A DNA stretch of 64,000 bases from Pseudomonas sp. (GCA_007713455.1 VMRT01000004.1:186001-250000); one strand, 5' to 3'; positions 9,268 through 19,430 are shown, counted from the first letter of the stretch. Notes: generated by a model from the letters alone, not told the origin. Translations and numbers: made by a program.

Positions 9268-9405
9268 CCCGGGGTGCCGTTGGCCGGGTTCTGCTGCACG
9301 GTTCCTATCCCAGGCGGTGACCGATGGTACTCTAGCGCCGCATTCAGGGCCGCGCTCGCAAGGGCTGGGGACTGCCCTGGTAACCGACGAGAGAAGGAAG
9401 TAACT

Positions 9406-10059
9406 ATGAAAATGCTGAACATGACCGCCCTCGCAGCGAGCGTCGCTCTGCTGGTGGGATGCACCACCAATCCCTACACTGGCGAGCAGCAAGCCGGCAA
9501 GGCCGGCGTTTACGGTGGTATCGGCGCCGTCAGTGGCGCCGTCATCGGTGCGGCGACCTCGAGCAAGAAGGATCGCACCAAGGGCGCGTTGATCGGTGCA
9601 GCGGTCGGTGGTGCGGCTGCCGGTGGCTATGGCTACTACGTCGACACCCAGGAGGCCAAGCTGCGCCAGACGCTGCAGGGCACCGGTGTTCAGGTTCAGC
9701 GCAATGGTGACAACCTGACGCTGATCATGCCCGGCAACATCACCTTCGCCAGCAACTCGGCGGATATCTCCAGCAGCTTCTACCCGACCCTGAATTCCCT
9801 GGTGCAGGTGTTCAAGGAGTTCAACAAGAACGGCGTCGATATCGTCGGCCACACCGACAGCACCGGCTCCCTGCAGCTGAACCAGGACCTGTCCAACCGC
9901 CGCGCCCAGAGTGTTGCTTCCTACCTGGTCGGCAATGGTGTGGCTGCTTCGCGGATTTCTTCCTACGGTGCCGGCCCCAGTCAGCCGATCGCCAGCAACG
10001 ATACAGCTGCCGGTCGCGCGCAGAACCGCCGCGTCGAGATCAACCTGCGTCCGTTGTAA
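9406..10059 (+). CDS. OmpA-family lipoprotein with glycine-zipper segment (YiaD-like)
   Basis: The product is a 217-residue outer-membrane lipoprotein. The signal peptide ends in a lipobox (LLVGC, Cys about residue 17). A glycine-rich zipper region (GGIGAVSGAVIGAATSS, then GALIGAAVGGAAAGGYG) spans about residues 35-80. The C-terminal OmpA domain (about 100-217) carries the peptidoglycan-binding pattern NGVDIVGHTDSTGS...NQDLSNRRAQSV...NRRVEI. It probably links the outer membrane to the cell wall. The start has a strong AAGGAAG site 5 bases upstream. Confidence 0.88.
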   Translation: MKMLNMTALAASVALLVGCTTNPYTGEQQAGKAGVYGGIGAVSGAVIGAATSSKKDRTKGALIGAAVGGAAAGGYGYYVDTQEAKLRQTLQGTGVQVQRNGDNLTLIMPGNITFASNSADISSSFYPTLNSLVQVFKEFNKNGVDIVGHTDSTGSLQLNQDLSNRRAQSVASYLVGNGVAASRISSYGAGPSQPIASNDTAAGRAQNRRVEINLRPL

Positions 10060-10207
10060 GTATTCATAGGCCGCGGGGCTGCAACGGCCTCGCTGGCGTC
10101 GAAATTCAGACGCCATAATTCCGTTTGTCTCTGCTTCCATTGAACCTCTCTGCGCTATTCGTATCTGACATTCGATAGCACGCCAGTTGTGGCACAGAGG
10201 AGGTCGA

Positions 10208-13200
10208 ATGGATGATCGTACCGCTCTCCATTCCCGCAGGTCCTGGTTGCCATTATTGGTCGCTCTGGCCCTGATGGCGGGCCTGGGTGGATGGATCGGC
10301 TGGCAGTGGCATGTCCAGGAACAGCGCAGCAAGGTCGAGCAGGAGCAGCGCTTCACCTTCGCTGTGGATGACATCGAACACACGCTACGCGAGCGGATGC
10401 GCGCCTACGAGATGGTCTTGCGGGGGCTTGCTGGCGTCGTTGCCGGCAGCGACGAGGTCCGCATCGATGACTGGGCGCGGGGCGTGGACCAGCTGCAGCT
10501 GCAGGACTTCTATCCGGGCATCCAGGCTGTCGCGCTGGCGCGGCATGCGACTCCGGAAACCCTCACTACCCTGATCGACCAGATCCGCGCCTCCGGCCGC
10601 GAGCGCTTTCGCATGTACCCGCCGGGCGACCGCGAAGAGTATGTGGTGACCGACTACATCCATCCGACCGACTGGCGCAATCGGCGGGTGCTCGGCTTCG
10701 ATCTGTTCAGTGAGGCGACCCGCCGCGAGGCGATCATCAGTACGCGCAACAGTGGCAATCCGGTGCTCACGGGGCCGTTGCGCCTCAAGCAGGAAACCGA
10801 GCAGAACGTCCAGGTGGGTGTTCTGTTGTTCTTTCCGATCTATGCGGCGACGGCGCCGGTTACCACCGAGGAGGAGCGTCAGCGCGCCTTTGTCGGCACC
10901 CTGCACGGCGCCTTCCGTCTGACCGACCTGATGGAAGGCATCCTCGGCTCGCGCAGCCGAATGCTGCAACTGCAGCTGTTCGATGCCGCCAATCCGGAGT
11001 CGCCACTGCTCACCGGACGTGCGCCGGTCAGCGCCGACGCCAAGTTCCAGCGCATTCGGAATATTTACATGTACGGCCGCAGCTGGCAGCTGCAGGTGGC
11101 CAGCACGCCGGAATACGAGGCGGTGCTGCGTGACAACAATCGGGCCTTCAGCCTCGCGGCGGCGCTTATGGCGGCGGCATTGTTCTCGTTGCTGGTGGGC
11201 GGCTATTTGTATCTGCGCGAACGTGCGCTGCGCAACAGTCAGGTATTGAGCCTGCAATTGCAGGAGCGCGAGGCGCGCTTCCGTCAGCTGATCGAACAAT
11301 TGCCCGTGGCGACCCTGCTATGCAACGCCGGTGGGCGCATCGAACTGGCCAACCAGAGCGCCGGGCAGCTGTTCGGCAGCTCGACGGAGCTGCTGGCCGG
11401 TGAGCGTGTGAGTCGTTACGTGCCCGGCGTGCTCGGCGAGCAGGTGCTCGGGCAACTGCGCGAAACCAGTCAGCTCGAACTGCAGGCGCAGCGCGAGGAC
11501 GGCAAGGCGATCCCGGTTGCCGTCAGCCTGACCAGCTTCAGACATGACGATGTCTTGTATTACGTCCTGAATCTGCTCGATCTGCAGGCGCGCAAGCGCG
11601 ACGAGGAGCGCTTCCGTAATGTCGTCGAGGCCTCGCCCAATGCCTTCGTGCTGGTGGATACCCGCGGCGACATCGTCATGGTCAATCGCCAGACCGAGCT
11701 GCTGTTCGGCTATGAGCGCCAGGAGCTGGTCGGGCAGCCCGTGGAACTGCTGTTGCCCGAAGCCTTGCGCGAAGCGCATCGCGGTCTGCGCCAGGGTTAT
11801 GCCGAGAATCCGGAACCACGTCGCATGGGCGGCAACCGCGAGCTGTTCGGCCGCCACCGCGACGGCAGCGCGTTGCCTGTGGAAATCGGCCTGTCGCCCT
11901 TGCGCAGTGGCGACGAGCAGCTGGTGCAGGCTGTGATCATTGATATCAGTCACCGCAAGGCGGCCGAGCGTCGCTTGCGCGAGCAGGCCGACCAGCTGGC
12001 AGTAGCCAATCGCTACAAATCCGAGTTCCTCGCCAATATGTCCCACGAGCTGCGCACGCCGCTCAATAGCATTCTCATCCTCAGCGATCAGCTGCGTCAG
12101 AACGGCTCGGGCAACCTCAACGACAAGCAGGTCCGGCATGCCGACATCATTCATCGCGCCGGTCATGAGCTTCTGCAGTTGATCAACGATGTGCTGGATC
12201 TCGCCAAGATCGAGTCCGGCCATATGCAGCTCAAGCTGGAGCCGCTGAACCTGCGTGAGTTGCTAACCGAACTGGAAACCTCGCTGACGCCGATGGCCGA
12301 GCAGAAGGGCTTGGCGCTGAAGGTGGAGGTCGACGCCGACGTACCGCCTGCGCTGAATTCCGACCGGGCCCGGCTGCAGCAGATTCTGCGCAACCTGTTG
12401 ACCAACGCCTTGAAGTTCACCGAGCAGGGGCAGGTGGAGTTGCTGGCGAGCTACCCGCCGGAGGACGCTGACGGACAAATCCTGCAGCTGCAGGTACGTG
12501 ACAGTGGCATCGGTATTGCCAAGGACCAGCAGGAGCGGATCTTCCAGGCGTTCCAGCAGATCGATGGTTCGATCAGTCGTCACTACGGCGGTACCGGTCT
12601 GGGCCTGGCGATCACTCGCCAGTTGGTGGAGGTGCTCGGGGGGCACGTCACGGTTGATAGCGAGCTCGGCAACGGCGCCACCTTCACTGTGCGATTGCCG
12701 GTGGAGTCGACGTCGGGCGCATCAGCGCAGGCGCTGTTGCCGCGCCAACCGCAGCGCCGTGGGCGTGGTCCGGGGCTGCTGATCATCGAGGACGATGCCG
12801 ATTTCGCATCGGTAGTGGCGGAGGTCGGGCAGAGCCACGGCTTTACCAGCCTGATCTGCAGCACCGGCCAGCAGGGGCTGGAAGCCCTGCGACGCGAGCA
12901 CTTTGCCGCAGTGATCCTTGACATCCTGCTGCCGGACATCAGTGGTTGGCAGGTGCACCGGGAATTGCGTGGCGACGAGCGTCATCAGGGCATGCCGGTG
13001 CTGATCATTTCCTGCGTGCCGCAGCCTCACGACTGGCATGACGATGGTTCGCGCTATCTGGTCAAGCCGGTAGCGCAGGCCGAACTCGAGCGCATCTTCA
13101 TCGAACTGGCGCGCCACGAACAGAATTCGCTGCGCCTGCTGCTGGTGGAGACCGATCCCCGTCGCCGCGAACTGATCCGTGAGTACTTCGAGCGGCTCGG

Positions 13201-13924
13201 CTATAGCGTCACGCTGGCGGGGGGCGCCGAAGCGGCCCGACTGGCGTATGCAGAACAGAATTTCACCGTGGTGGTGGTCGAGCACGAGCTGGCAGACGGC
13301 AGCGGGCTGGATCTGCTGGATGCGCTGGAGCGCCTGCGTTCGCTTCGCGGCGTCACGGTGTTGGTGAACAGTCGTGAAAGGCTGTCGGATACAGACCTGC
13401 AACACTTGCGCCGTTATTCGGCTTCAGCACTGTCCAAGGAGGATGATGTGAAACGTATGGGAGAACTGGTGCGCCGAGGGCCAACGGTGTCGTCGCCAAG
13501 CGCCGCGGCTTCGCTGCAGGTGGCGGCGTCGGGCCGGCGCGTGCTGCTGGTGGATGAGGATGTACGGCTGATCTATTCGCTGACGGCCCAGCTCGATGAG
13601 CTCGGGCTGCTGGTGGTCCCGGCCACAAGTGCCGACGAAGCGGTCGAGCGTTTCGATGAGGATGCCTTCGATCTGGTACTGCTGGACATGAGCCAGCCTG
13701 GGGCGGAAGGTCCTGATTTGGCGCAGCGGCTTAAGCAGGCGCATGACTGTCAGGCCCCCATCGTTGCGCTGGTGACAACGACTGGTGGGGTTGAGCGCGA
13801 GCGTTGCATGGCGGCTGGTGCCGACGACGTTCTGCTCAAGCCCGTCGAGGCCATGGCGCTGGCGGCACTGTTGCAGCAATGGCTGGGTCTGGAGAGCGGT
13901 GCGGCCGAGGCTGAAGAGGAGTAA
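10208..13924 (+). CDS. hybrid sensor histidine kinase: CHASE-PAS-PAS-HisKA-HATPase-REC-REC-REC
   Basis: This is a 1,238-residue membrane sensor kinase. Order of parts: first membrane helix (about 12-34); periplasmic CHASE-type sensor (about 55-250); second helix (about 314-336); two PAS domains (about 357-450 and 465-580); HisKA with phospho-acceptor motif NMSHELRTPLNS (about 608); HATPase with DSGIGI and GGTGLGLAI; then three receiver domains (about 856-967, 976-1084, 1111-1227). REC1 and REC3 keep the acceptor aspartate (VILDILLP; VLLDMSQP). REC2 has glutamate there (VVVEHEL), so it cannot be phosphorylated normally. The ATG at 10208 has GAGGAGG 4 bases upstream. The next gene, a REC-GGDEF-EAL protein, is the likely output. 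Confidence 0.9.
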   Translation: MDDRTALHSRRSWLPLLVALALMAGLGGWIGWQWHVQEQRSKVEQEQRFTFAVDDIEHTLRERMRAYEMVLRGLAGVVAGSDEVRIDDWARGVDQLQLQDFYPGIQAVALARHATPETLTTLIDQIRASGRERFRMYPPGDREEYVVTDYIHPTDWRNRRVLGFDLFSEATRREAIISTRNSGNPVLTGPLRLKQETEQNVQVGVLLFFPIYAATAPVTTEEERQRAFVGTLHGAFRLTDLMEGILGSRSRMLQLQLFDAANPESPLLTGRAPVSADAKFQRIRNIYMYGRSWQLQVASTPEYEAVLRDNNRAFSLAAALMAAALFSLLVGGYLYLRERALRNSQVLSLQLQEREARFRQLIEQLPVATLLCNAGGRIELANQSAGQLFGSSTELLAGERVSRYVPGVLGEQVLGQLRETSQLELQAQREDGKAIPVAVSLTSFRHDDVLYYVLNLLDLQARKRDEERFRNVVEASPNAFVLVDTRGDIVMVNRQTELLFGYERQELVGQPVELLLPEALREAHRGLRQGYAENPEPRRMGGNRELFGRHRDGSALPVEIGLSPLRSGDEQLVQAVIIDISHRKAAERRLREQADQLAVANRYKSEFLANMSHELRTPLNSILILSDQLRQNGSGNLNDKQVRHADIIHRAGHELLQLINDVLDLAKIESGHMQLKLEPLNLRELLTELETSLTPMAEQKGLALKVEVDADVPPALNSDRARLQQILRNLLTNALKFTEQGQVELLASYPPEDADGQILQLQVRDSGIGIAKDQQERIFQAFQQIDGSISRHYGGTGLGLAITRQLVEVLGGHVTVDSELGNGATFTVRLPVESTSGASAQALLPRQPQRRGRGPGLLIIEDDADFASVVAEVGQSHGFTSLICSTGQQGLEALRREHFAAVILDILLPDISGWQVHRELRGDERHQGMPVLIISCVPQPHDWHDDGSRYLVKPVAQAELERIFIELARHEQNSLRLLLVETDPRRRELIREYFERLGYSVTLAGGAEAARLAYAEQNFTVVVVEHELADGSGLDLLDALERLRSLRGVTVLVNSRERLSDTDLQHLRRYSASALSKEDDVKRMGELVRRGPTVSSPSAAASLQVAASGRRVLLVDEDVRLIYSLTAQLDELGLLVVPATSADEAVERFDEDAFDLVLLDMSQPGAEGPDLAQRLKQAHDCQAPIVALVTTTGGVERERCMAAGADDVLLKPVEAMALAALLQQWLGLESGAAEAEEE

Positions 13925-14050
13925 GCAAGTCGTGCGTGTTGAACATGCCTGTGGTGATGCGTTGATCGAACGATATGACACCTGGTGCGCGAATTCCCCG
14001 TGGGACGATTGTTGTCGGCAGTTTGGCAACGGATTGCTCGGAGGTTGGCG

Positions 14051-16174
14051 ATGACGCAGACGCAGCTCAAGGCCAAGCCACGCAGTCGTACGCTGCTGGT
14101 GGTGGACGACCGGGAAGCGAATCTGGTGGCCATGGAAGCCTTGCTGGGCGATGGTGACTGGCAGGTGCACACGGTCAACTCCGGCGAGGCTGCGCTGCGG
14201 GCACTGCTGGAGCTGGACGTCGAGCTGGTGTTGCTGGACGTGCAGATGCCCGGCATGGATGGCTTCGAGGTCGCCCGGCTGATGCGTGGCAGCCCGCATA
14301 CCCGCTACACGCCGATCATCTTCGTTTCGGCCATCGCGCATACCCGCGACTCTGTGCTTCGCGGTTACGCCACCGGCGCGGTGGACTTCATCCTCAAGCC
14401 GTTCGATCCACAGGTGCTCAAGCACAAGATCAACACCTTGCTGGCCCACGAACACAACCGTCGCGATCTGCAACTGCTCACACAGCAACTGGACAGCGCC
14501 CGTGCATTCAATGCCTCGGTCCTGAGCAACGCGGCCGAGGGCATTCTGGTGGTCGCCGAGGACGGCTATATCAGCTTCGCCAATCCAGCGATCGCCGGCA
14601 TGTTGCATACCCGCGTCGAGGACCTGCAGGGCACGCCGCTGCTCTCGCATCTGGCGGCGCCGGAGATGCCGGCCAACTGGCAGGAGTCGGACTTCTACCG
14701 TTACTGGCGCAGCGGCTCGACCTATCGTCTGCACGAGGCGCAGCTGCACACCGCCACCGGTACGCCGTTGCCCGTCGCGTTGTCCAGCTCGCCGCTGCCG
14801 CGCCAGCAGCGCTCCATGGTGGTCATCGCGTTGGACATGTCGGTGGTGCGCAACCTTCACGTTCAGCTGGAGACCCAGGCGGTCACCGACTCGCTGACCG
14901 GGCTGCTGAACCGGCGTGGCTTCCATCAGGCGCTGGAATCGTCGCTGGCGCGGGTCGATCGCAACGGCAAGCGCATGGCGATCCTTTATATCGATCTGGA
15001 CGGCTTCAAGCGCATCAACGATTCGCTCGGCCACGATGCCGGCGACGAAATTCTGTGCAAGGTGGCGCGCCTGCTGGAGACCTGCATGCGTCCCTACGAC
15101 ATCATCGCGCGCATGGGCGGCGACGAGTTCACGGCGCTGCTGGATTCCCTCGATCACCCGGAGGATGCCGCACGGGTAGCGGAGAAGCTGATCGAGCTGA
15201 TCTCGGTACGGCACAGGATCGACGGTACCGAGGTGACCCTTGGTGCCAGTATCGGCATCGCTCACTTTCCCGACTGCGGGGTCAGCGTCGATCAGCTGCT
15301 GCGCTCGGCAGACATGGCGATGTACGAGGCCAAGCGTGCCGGTCGCCGCCAATACCGATTCTTCTCCAGCGACATGAACGAACGCGCGCATGCGCGGCTG
15401 ATGATGGAGGAAAACCTGCGCAGCGCCACCGAGCGCAACGACTTCGAGCTGCTGTACCAACCGCAGATCATGCTGGCGACCGGTAAGCTGAGGGGGTTCG
15501 AGGGGTTATTGCGCTGGCCCCAGGGTGATGCAGAGGAAAACCAGCCGGGCAACTTCATCCCATTGCTGGAAGAAACCCGGTTGATCGAGCGGGTCGGCGA
15601 CTGGGTGCTGCGCGAAGGCATGAATCAGTACTGTCAGTGGCTGCCGTCATTCGGCAGCGATCTGATTCTCAGCCTGAACGTCAGCCCGGTGCAGTTCAGC
15701 CGGGCTGGGCTGTTCGATTCGCTTCGCCGTCTGCTGGATGAATATCAGCTCCACCCTGCGCAACTGGAGCTGGAGGTCACCGAAGGCACGCTGATGCAGG
15801 ATCTCGAGCAGAGCTGCGAGAAACTACGGCAATTGCGCAAGCTCGGCGTGCGCGTGGCCATCGACGATTTCGGCACCGGTTATTCGTCGCTGGCTTATCT
15901 GCGGCACTTCGAGCTGGATACGCTGAAGATCGACCGGCTTTTCATCGCCAACATGCTGGATTCCCCCCGCGATGCGGCGGTGGTCAGCACCATCATTGAT
16001 CTGGGCCGCAACCTCAACCTGGAAGTGGTGGCCGAGGGCGTGGAAACCCGGGCGCAGCTTGACTGGCTGGTGGAGAACGGCTGCGACGTCATGCAGGGCT
16101 TTCTCGTCTCACCGGCATTGAGCGCCGAGCAGGCGCGGGCCTTTCCCACTCAGGTCGCCTGGGACGCGCTCTGA
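14051..16174 (+). CDS. REC-PAS-GGDEF-EAL response regulator (c-di-GMP metabolism)
   Basis: This 707-residue cytoplasmic protein combines a receiver (about 15-130; VVDD acidic pair, LLDVQMPGMDG acceptor, KPFD lysine), a PAS domain (about 145-260), a GGDEF domain (motif RMGGDEF near 355, preceded at the right distance by the RPYD inhibitory site) and an EAL domain (about 460-700). The EAL signature reads EGL (GFEGLLRW), but the other catalytic motifs are present: NVSPVQF, EVTEG, DDFGTGYSSL, KIDR, AEGVE. Both synthesis and breakdown of c-di-GMP are therefore possible. The ATG at 14051 follows GGAGG. It lies 126 bases after the hybrid kinase, its presumed partner. Confidence 0.9.
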   Translation: MTQTQLKAKPRSRTLLVVDDREANLVAMEALLGDGDWQVHTVNSGEAALRALLELDVELVLLDVQMPGMDGFEVARLMRGSPHTRYTPIIFVSAIAHTRDSVLRGYATGAVDFILKPFDPQVLKHKINTLLAHEHNRRDLQLLTQQLDSARAFNASVLSNAAEGILVVAEDGYISFANPAIAGMLHTRVEDLQGTPLLSHLAAPEMPANWQESDFYRYWRSGSTYRLHEAQLHTATGTPLPVALSSSPLPRQQRSMVVIALDMSVVRNLHVQLETQAVTDSLTGLLNRRGFHQALESSLARVDRNGKRMAILYIDLDGFKRINDSLGHDAGDEILCKVARLLETCMRPYDIIARMGGDEFTALLDSLDHPEDAARVAEKLIELISVRHRIDGTEVTLGASIGIAHFPDCGVSVDQLLRSADMAMYEAKRAGRRQYRFFSSDMNERAHARLMMEENLRSATERNDFELLYQPQIMLATGKLRGFEGLLRWPQGDAEENQPGNFIPLLEETRLIERVGDWVLREGMNQYCQWLPSFGSDLILSLNVSPVQFSRAGLFDSLRRLLDEYQLHPAQLELEVTEGTLMQDLEQSCEKLRQLRKLGVRVAIDDFGTGYSSLAYLRHFELDTLKIDRLFIANMLDSPRDAAVVSTIIDLGRNLNLEVVAEGVETRAQLDWLVENGCDVMQGFLVSPALSAEQARAFPTQVAWDAL

Positions 16175-16183
16175 GCGAGCTGG

Positions 16184-17092
16184 TCAGGGCTGCACCGGAA
16201 ACTGCTGGTGCAGTTGCTCCAGTTGCAGATCCTTTTCACTCCAGAGCCCGTTGACCCACTGCTGGAATGCCAGCCGATACGACTCGTCCTGGTCGTAGTT
16301 GCAGCGGAGGAATTCGGCGGGTATCGGCTGTGCCTGGAGGCGCACGACGACCTGATGGATATTGCCGGCGAGCAGGTCCCAGAAACTCGGACGACCGTCG
16401 GGGTAATGGATGGTGATGTTGATCAGCGCCGTCAGTTGCTCGCCCATGGCGTCGATGACGAAGGCGATGCCGCCAGCCCTTGGCTTGAGCAGATAGCGAT
16501 AGGGTGAGGCTTGTTCGGTGTGCTTGTCCTCGGTGAAGCGTGTGCCTTCGAGGAAGTTGAACACCGACACCGGATTGGTCCGATAGCGCTCGCAGGCTTT
16601 GCGTGTGGTCGCCAGGTCCTCGCCACGCTTCTCCGGGTACTTGGCCAGATACTCCTTGCTGAAGCGCTTCATGAAGGGAAACTCCAGCGCCCACCAGCAC
16701 AGGCCGATCACCGGGACCCAGATCAGCTCCTGCTTGAGAAAGAACTTGAGGAACGGCATGCGCCGGTTGAGCTGGTACTGCAGCACGAGAATATCCGCCC
16801 AGCTCTGGTGGTTGCTGGTGACCAGGTAGGAGTGATGCATGTCAACCTGATCCAGACCCTGCACGTCCCAGCGGATCGGGCGAACCAGATCCATCCAGAA
16901 GCTGTTCATCGCGATCCATGACTCGGCGATCCAGTGCATGCCGAAGCGCAGGCTGCGTTGTATCGCAGGGATTGGAAACAGCAGCTTGAGCAGCGAGAGC
17001 GCGAACAGCGGCCAGCACCAGAACAGCGTATTGAGCGCAAGCAGCAGGGCGGCGAGCGTGCCGCGGAGTGGAGCGGGGAGAAAGCTCAGCAT
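16184..17092 (-). CDS. PlsC-family acyltransferase (YihG-like)
   Basis: This is an inner-membrane acyltransferase, 302 residues from the internal ATG at 17092. It has a hydrophobic N-terminal segment, the acyltransferase motif NHQSWAD (H-x4-D, about residue 95), a second block with FLEGTRFT (about 190) and a basic C-terminal half. The long form with PFMKRFSKEYLAKYPEKRG matches YihG-type 1-acyl-glycerol-3-phosphate acyltransferases better than PlsC itself. It likely acylates lysophosphatidate with particular chain preference. It is convergent with the GGDEF-EAL gene, leaving only 9 bases between stops. Confidence 0.85.
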   Translation of the reverse strand: MLSFLPAPLRGTLAALLLALNTLFWCWPLFALSLLKLLFPIPAIQRSLRFGMHWIAESWIAMNSFWMDLVRPIRWDVQGLDQVDMHHSYLVTSNHQSWADILVLQYQLNRRMPFLKFFLKQELIWVPVIGLCWWALEFPFMKRFSKEYLAKYPEKRGEDLATTRKACERYRTNPVSVFNFLEGTRFTEDKHTEQASPYRYLLKPRAGGIAFVIDAMGEQLTALINITIHYPDGRPSFWDLLAGNIHQVVVRLQAQPIPAEFLRCNYDQDESYRLAFQQWVNGLWSEKDLQLEQLHQQFPVQP

Positions 17093-17175
17093 GAAGTTCT
17101 CGTCGATACGGCTGATTCGAGGCGCCAAGAGTAGCGATTACGCGCTGAACTGCAACTATCGAGAGGGGTGAAGCA

Positions 17176-17210
17176 CTGGCGCCGCCTGCCGGAGGGCGAG
17201 GCGGCGCCAG
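17176..17210 (-). terminator. terminator of pta
   Basis: A perfect 12-bp GC-rich stem (CTGGCGCCGCCT / AGGCGGCGCCAG) lies 14 bases past the pta stop. It has no clear U run in the pta direction, so it is called on stem strength and position. Confidence 0.55.
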
Positions 17211-17223
17211 TCGGAAGCGGCCG

Positions 17224-19320
17224 TCAGGCCTTCTGGTTGGCAGCCTGCAGAGCGGTCAGGGCGATGGTGAAGACGATGTCATCCACCAGGGCGCCGCGGG
17301 ACAGGTCGTTGACCGGCTTGGCCAAGCCTTGCAGCATCGGGCCGACGCTGAGGCAGTTGGCGTTGCGCTGAACCGCTTTGTAGGTGGTGTTGCCGGTGTT
17401 CAGGTCGGGGAAGATGAACACCGTGGCTTGGCCGGCGACCTTGCTGTTAGGGGCTTTCTGCTTGCCGACGCTGAGCACGGAGGCGGCGTCGTACTGCAGC
17501 GGGCCGTCGATCGGCAGCTCGGGCGCACGACCCTGGGCGATGCGGGTGGCTTCTGCGACCTTCTCGACTTCTGCACCGCTGCCGGAGCTGCCGGTCGAAT
17601 AGCTGATCATCGCGACGCGCGGGTTGACGCCCAGGGCCACGGCGGACTCGGCGCTCTGCAGGGCGATCTCCGCCAGTTCGGTGGCGCTCGGGTTCGGGTT
17701 AACCGCGCAATCGCCGTAGACCAGAACCTGATCCGGCAGCAGCATGAAGAACACCGAGGACACCAGGCTGTAGCCCGGTGCGGTCTTGATCAACTGCAGG
17801 GCAGGGCGGATGGTGTTGGCGGTGGTGTGCACGGCGCCGGAAACAAGGCCGTCCACTTCGTCCAGTGCCAGCATCATGGTGCCGAGGACCACGGTGTCCT
17901 TCAGCTGCTCGCGGGCATCGTCCGGGGTCAGGCCCTTGGCCTTGCGCATTTCGCACATCGGCTCGACGTAGCGGTTGGCGATGTTGTCCGGATCGAGAAT
18001 TTCCAGGCTGGCGGGCAGGGTGATGCCTTGCTCGCGAGCGACCTGCTGGACTTCTTCCGGCTTGGCCAGCAGCACGCAGCGGGCGATGCCACGCTCCTGG
18101 CAGATGGCGGCGGCGCGGATGGTGCGTGGCTCGTTGCCTTCGGGCAGCACGATGCGCTTGTTGGCATCCTGTGCGCGCTTGACCAGCTGGTAGCGGAAGG
18201 CTGCCGGCGACATGCGCAGCTCGCCGCGCGGCACGCTGTAGCGGGTGTGCAGGAACTCGGGGTGCAGGTGCTTGGCGATGAAATCGGTGACCCGTGTGGC
18301 ACGTTCGATGTCGTCCGACGGGGTTTCCTTGTTCAGGCCGAACAGGTTGTTCGCCGTGTCGTAGGAGTTGGTTTCCACGGTCATCACCGGCAGGCCGCCG
18401 TCCAGTGCGGCCTTGCACAGCTCGAGGATGCGCGGGTCCGGCGCGAAGTCGCTGCACAGCAGCAGGCCGGCGAGTTTTTCGCCGTTGAGCGAGGCCAGGC
18501 TGGCGGCCAGGATGATGTCGTCGCGGTCGCCTGGCGTCACTACCAGCACGCCGGACCGCAGCAGCTGTACGGTGTTCGGAACGGCGCGCGCGCACAGCAC
18601 GATCTTGTTGACGCGACGCTGGTCGGCTTCACCGGCGTTCAGTACCTGAGCGCCGAGCAGCTCGGCGATGTCTCGGGTGCGCAGTGCGTTGAGCTCTTCG
18701 GAGAAGGGGATCGCGCCCAGCAGCTGGAAGTCGGCGCTGCCCAGCAGCGGCAGGTGCTGTTTGAGGCTGTCTACGAAAGCCGGCAGGCCTTCTTCGGTCT
18801 TGACCTTGTTGAGGATGACGCCAAGCACCTTGGGGTCCTTCGCGCCGCCGTACAGCTGCGCCTGGATCTCGATGCGTTCGGCCAGGCGCTTGAGGCTGTC
18901 GCTGCCCTGGGCGCCGATCAGGATAACCTCGGCGTCCAGGCTCTTGGCCAGCTGGGTGTTGATGCGCTGGGTGTAGTTGGACTCGCGGGTGGGCACCATG
19001 CCTTCGACGATGACCACGTCCTTGCCGGCAGCGACTTCCTGGTAGCGGCTGATGACATCTTCGAGCAGCAGGTCGATCTCGCCATCGGCGAGCTGACGCT
19101 CTACCTGCTCCAGCGGCAGCGGCTCGGGCGAGGTCAGGTTAAGGGTGCGCTCGACCAGGATACAGGATCGCTCACGGCCCTGATCGACCGGAAAGGGCTG
19201 GGCGATCGGCTTGAAGAAACCGACCTTCAGCCCGGCGTTTTCCAGGGCACGAATCAGGCCGAGGCTGATGGAATTGAGGCCGCCGCCGAAACCGGTGGGG
19301 GCAAGAAAGATTGTGTGCAT
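17224..19320 (-). CDS. pta: phosphate acetyltransferase
   Basis: Pta interconverts acetyl-CoA and acetyl phosphate. The 698 residues match the long form: an N-terminal P-loop-like (AAA_26) domain starting with IFLAPTGFGGG, a central DRTGG domain (about 215-330), and the catalytic PTA_PTB domain (about 375-695) with SYSTGSSGSG near residue 580. It lies downstream of ackA on the same strand, with about 165 bases and a hairpin between, forming the usual acetate overflow/assimilation pair. Confidence 0.95.
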   Translation of the reverse strand: MHTIFLAPTGFGGGLNSISLGLIRALENAGLKVGFFKPIAQPFPVDQGRERSCILVERTLNLTSPEPLPLEQVERQLADGEIDLLLEDVISRYQEVAAGKDVVIVEGMVPTRESNYTQRINTQLAKSLDAEVILIGAQGSDSLKRLAERIEIQAQLYGGAKDPKVLGVILNKVKTEEGLPAFVDSLKQHLPLLGSADFQLLGAIPFSEELNALRTRDIAELLGAQVLNAGEADQRRVNKIVLCARAVPNTVQLLRSGVLVVTPGDRDDIILAASLASLNGEKLAGLLLCSDFAPDPRILELCKAALDGGLPVMTVETNSYDTANNLFGLNKETPSDDIERATRVTDFIAKHLHPEFLHTRYSVPRGELRMSPAAFRYQLVKRAQDANKRIVLPEGNEPRTIRAAAICQERGIARCVLLAKPEEVQQVAREQGITLPASLEILDPDNIANRYVEPMCEMRKAKGLTPDDAREQLKDTVVLGTMMLALDEVDGLVSGAVHTTANTIRPALQLIKTAPGYSLVSSVFFMLLPDQVLVYGDCAVNPNPSATELAEIALQSAESAVALGVNPRVAMISYSTGSSGSGAEVEKVAEATRIAQGRAPELPIDGPLQYDAASVLSVGKQKAPNSKVAGQATVFIFPDLNTGNTTYKAVQRNANCLSVGPMLQGLAKPVNDLSRGALVDDIVFTIALTALQAANQKA

Positions 19321-19430
19321 GGCATCTCCTTGAGGGCAGGGTGCTCGGGGTAACGGTGCTGGGCGCCGGCAAGGCTAGGGCAGTTGCCTCGGGACGGAAA
19401 CTGCCGGATTGCCGCGGCGCTGATGTGCAA

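Noticed and set aside
6500..10383. Long minus-strand open frames of 703 and 633 codons
   Set aside because: They lie opposite the acyl-CoA ligase, MBL hydrolase and OmpA genes, have repetitive Gln/His/Arg/Gly composition typical of antisense frames in GC-rich DNA, and no family pattern.
13424..15460. 678-codon minus-strand open frame
   Set aside because: It runs antisense across the hybrid kinase and GGDEF-EAL genes, whose domains are unmistakable; composition is that of a shadow frame.
17329..19353. 674-codon plus-strand open frame
   Set aside because: It is antisense to pta and has shadow-type composition.
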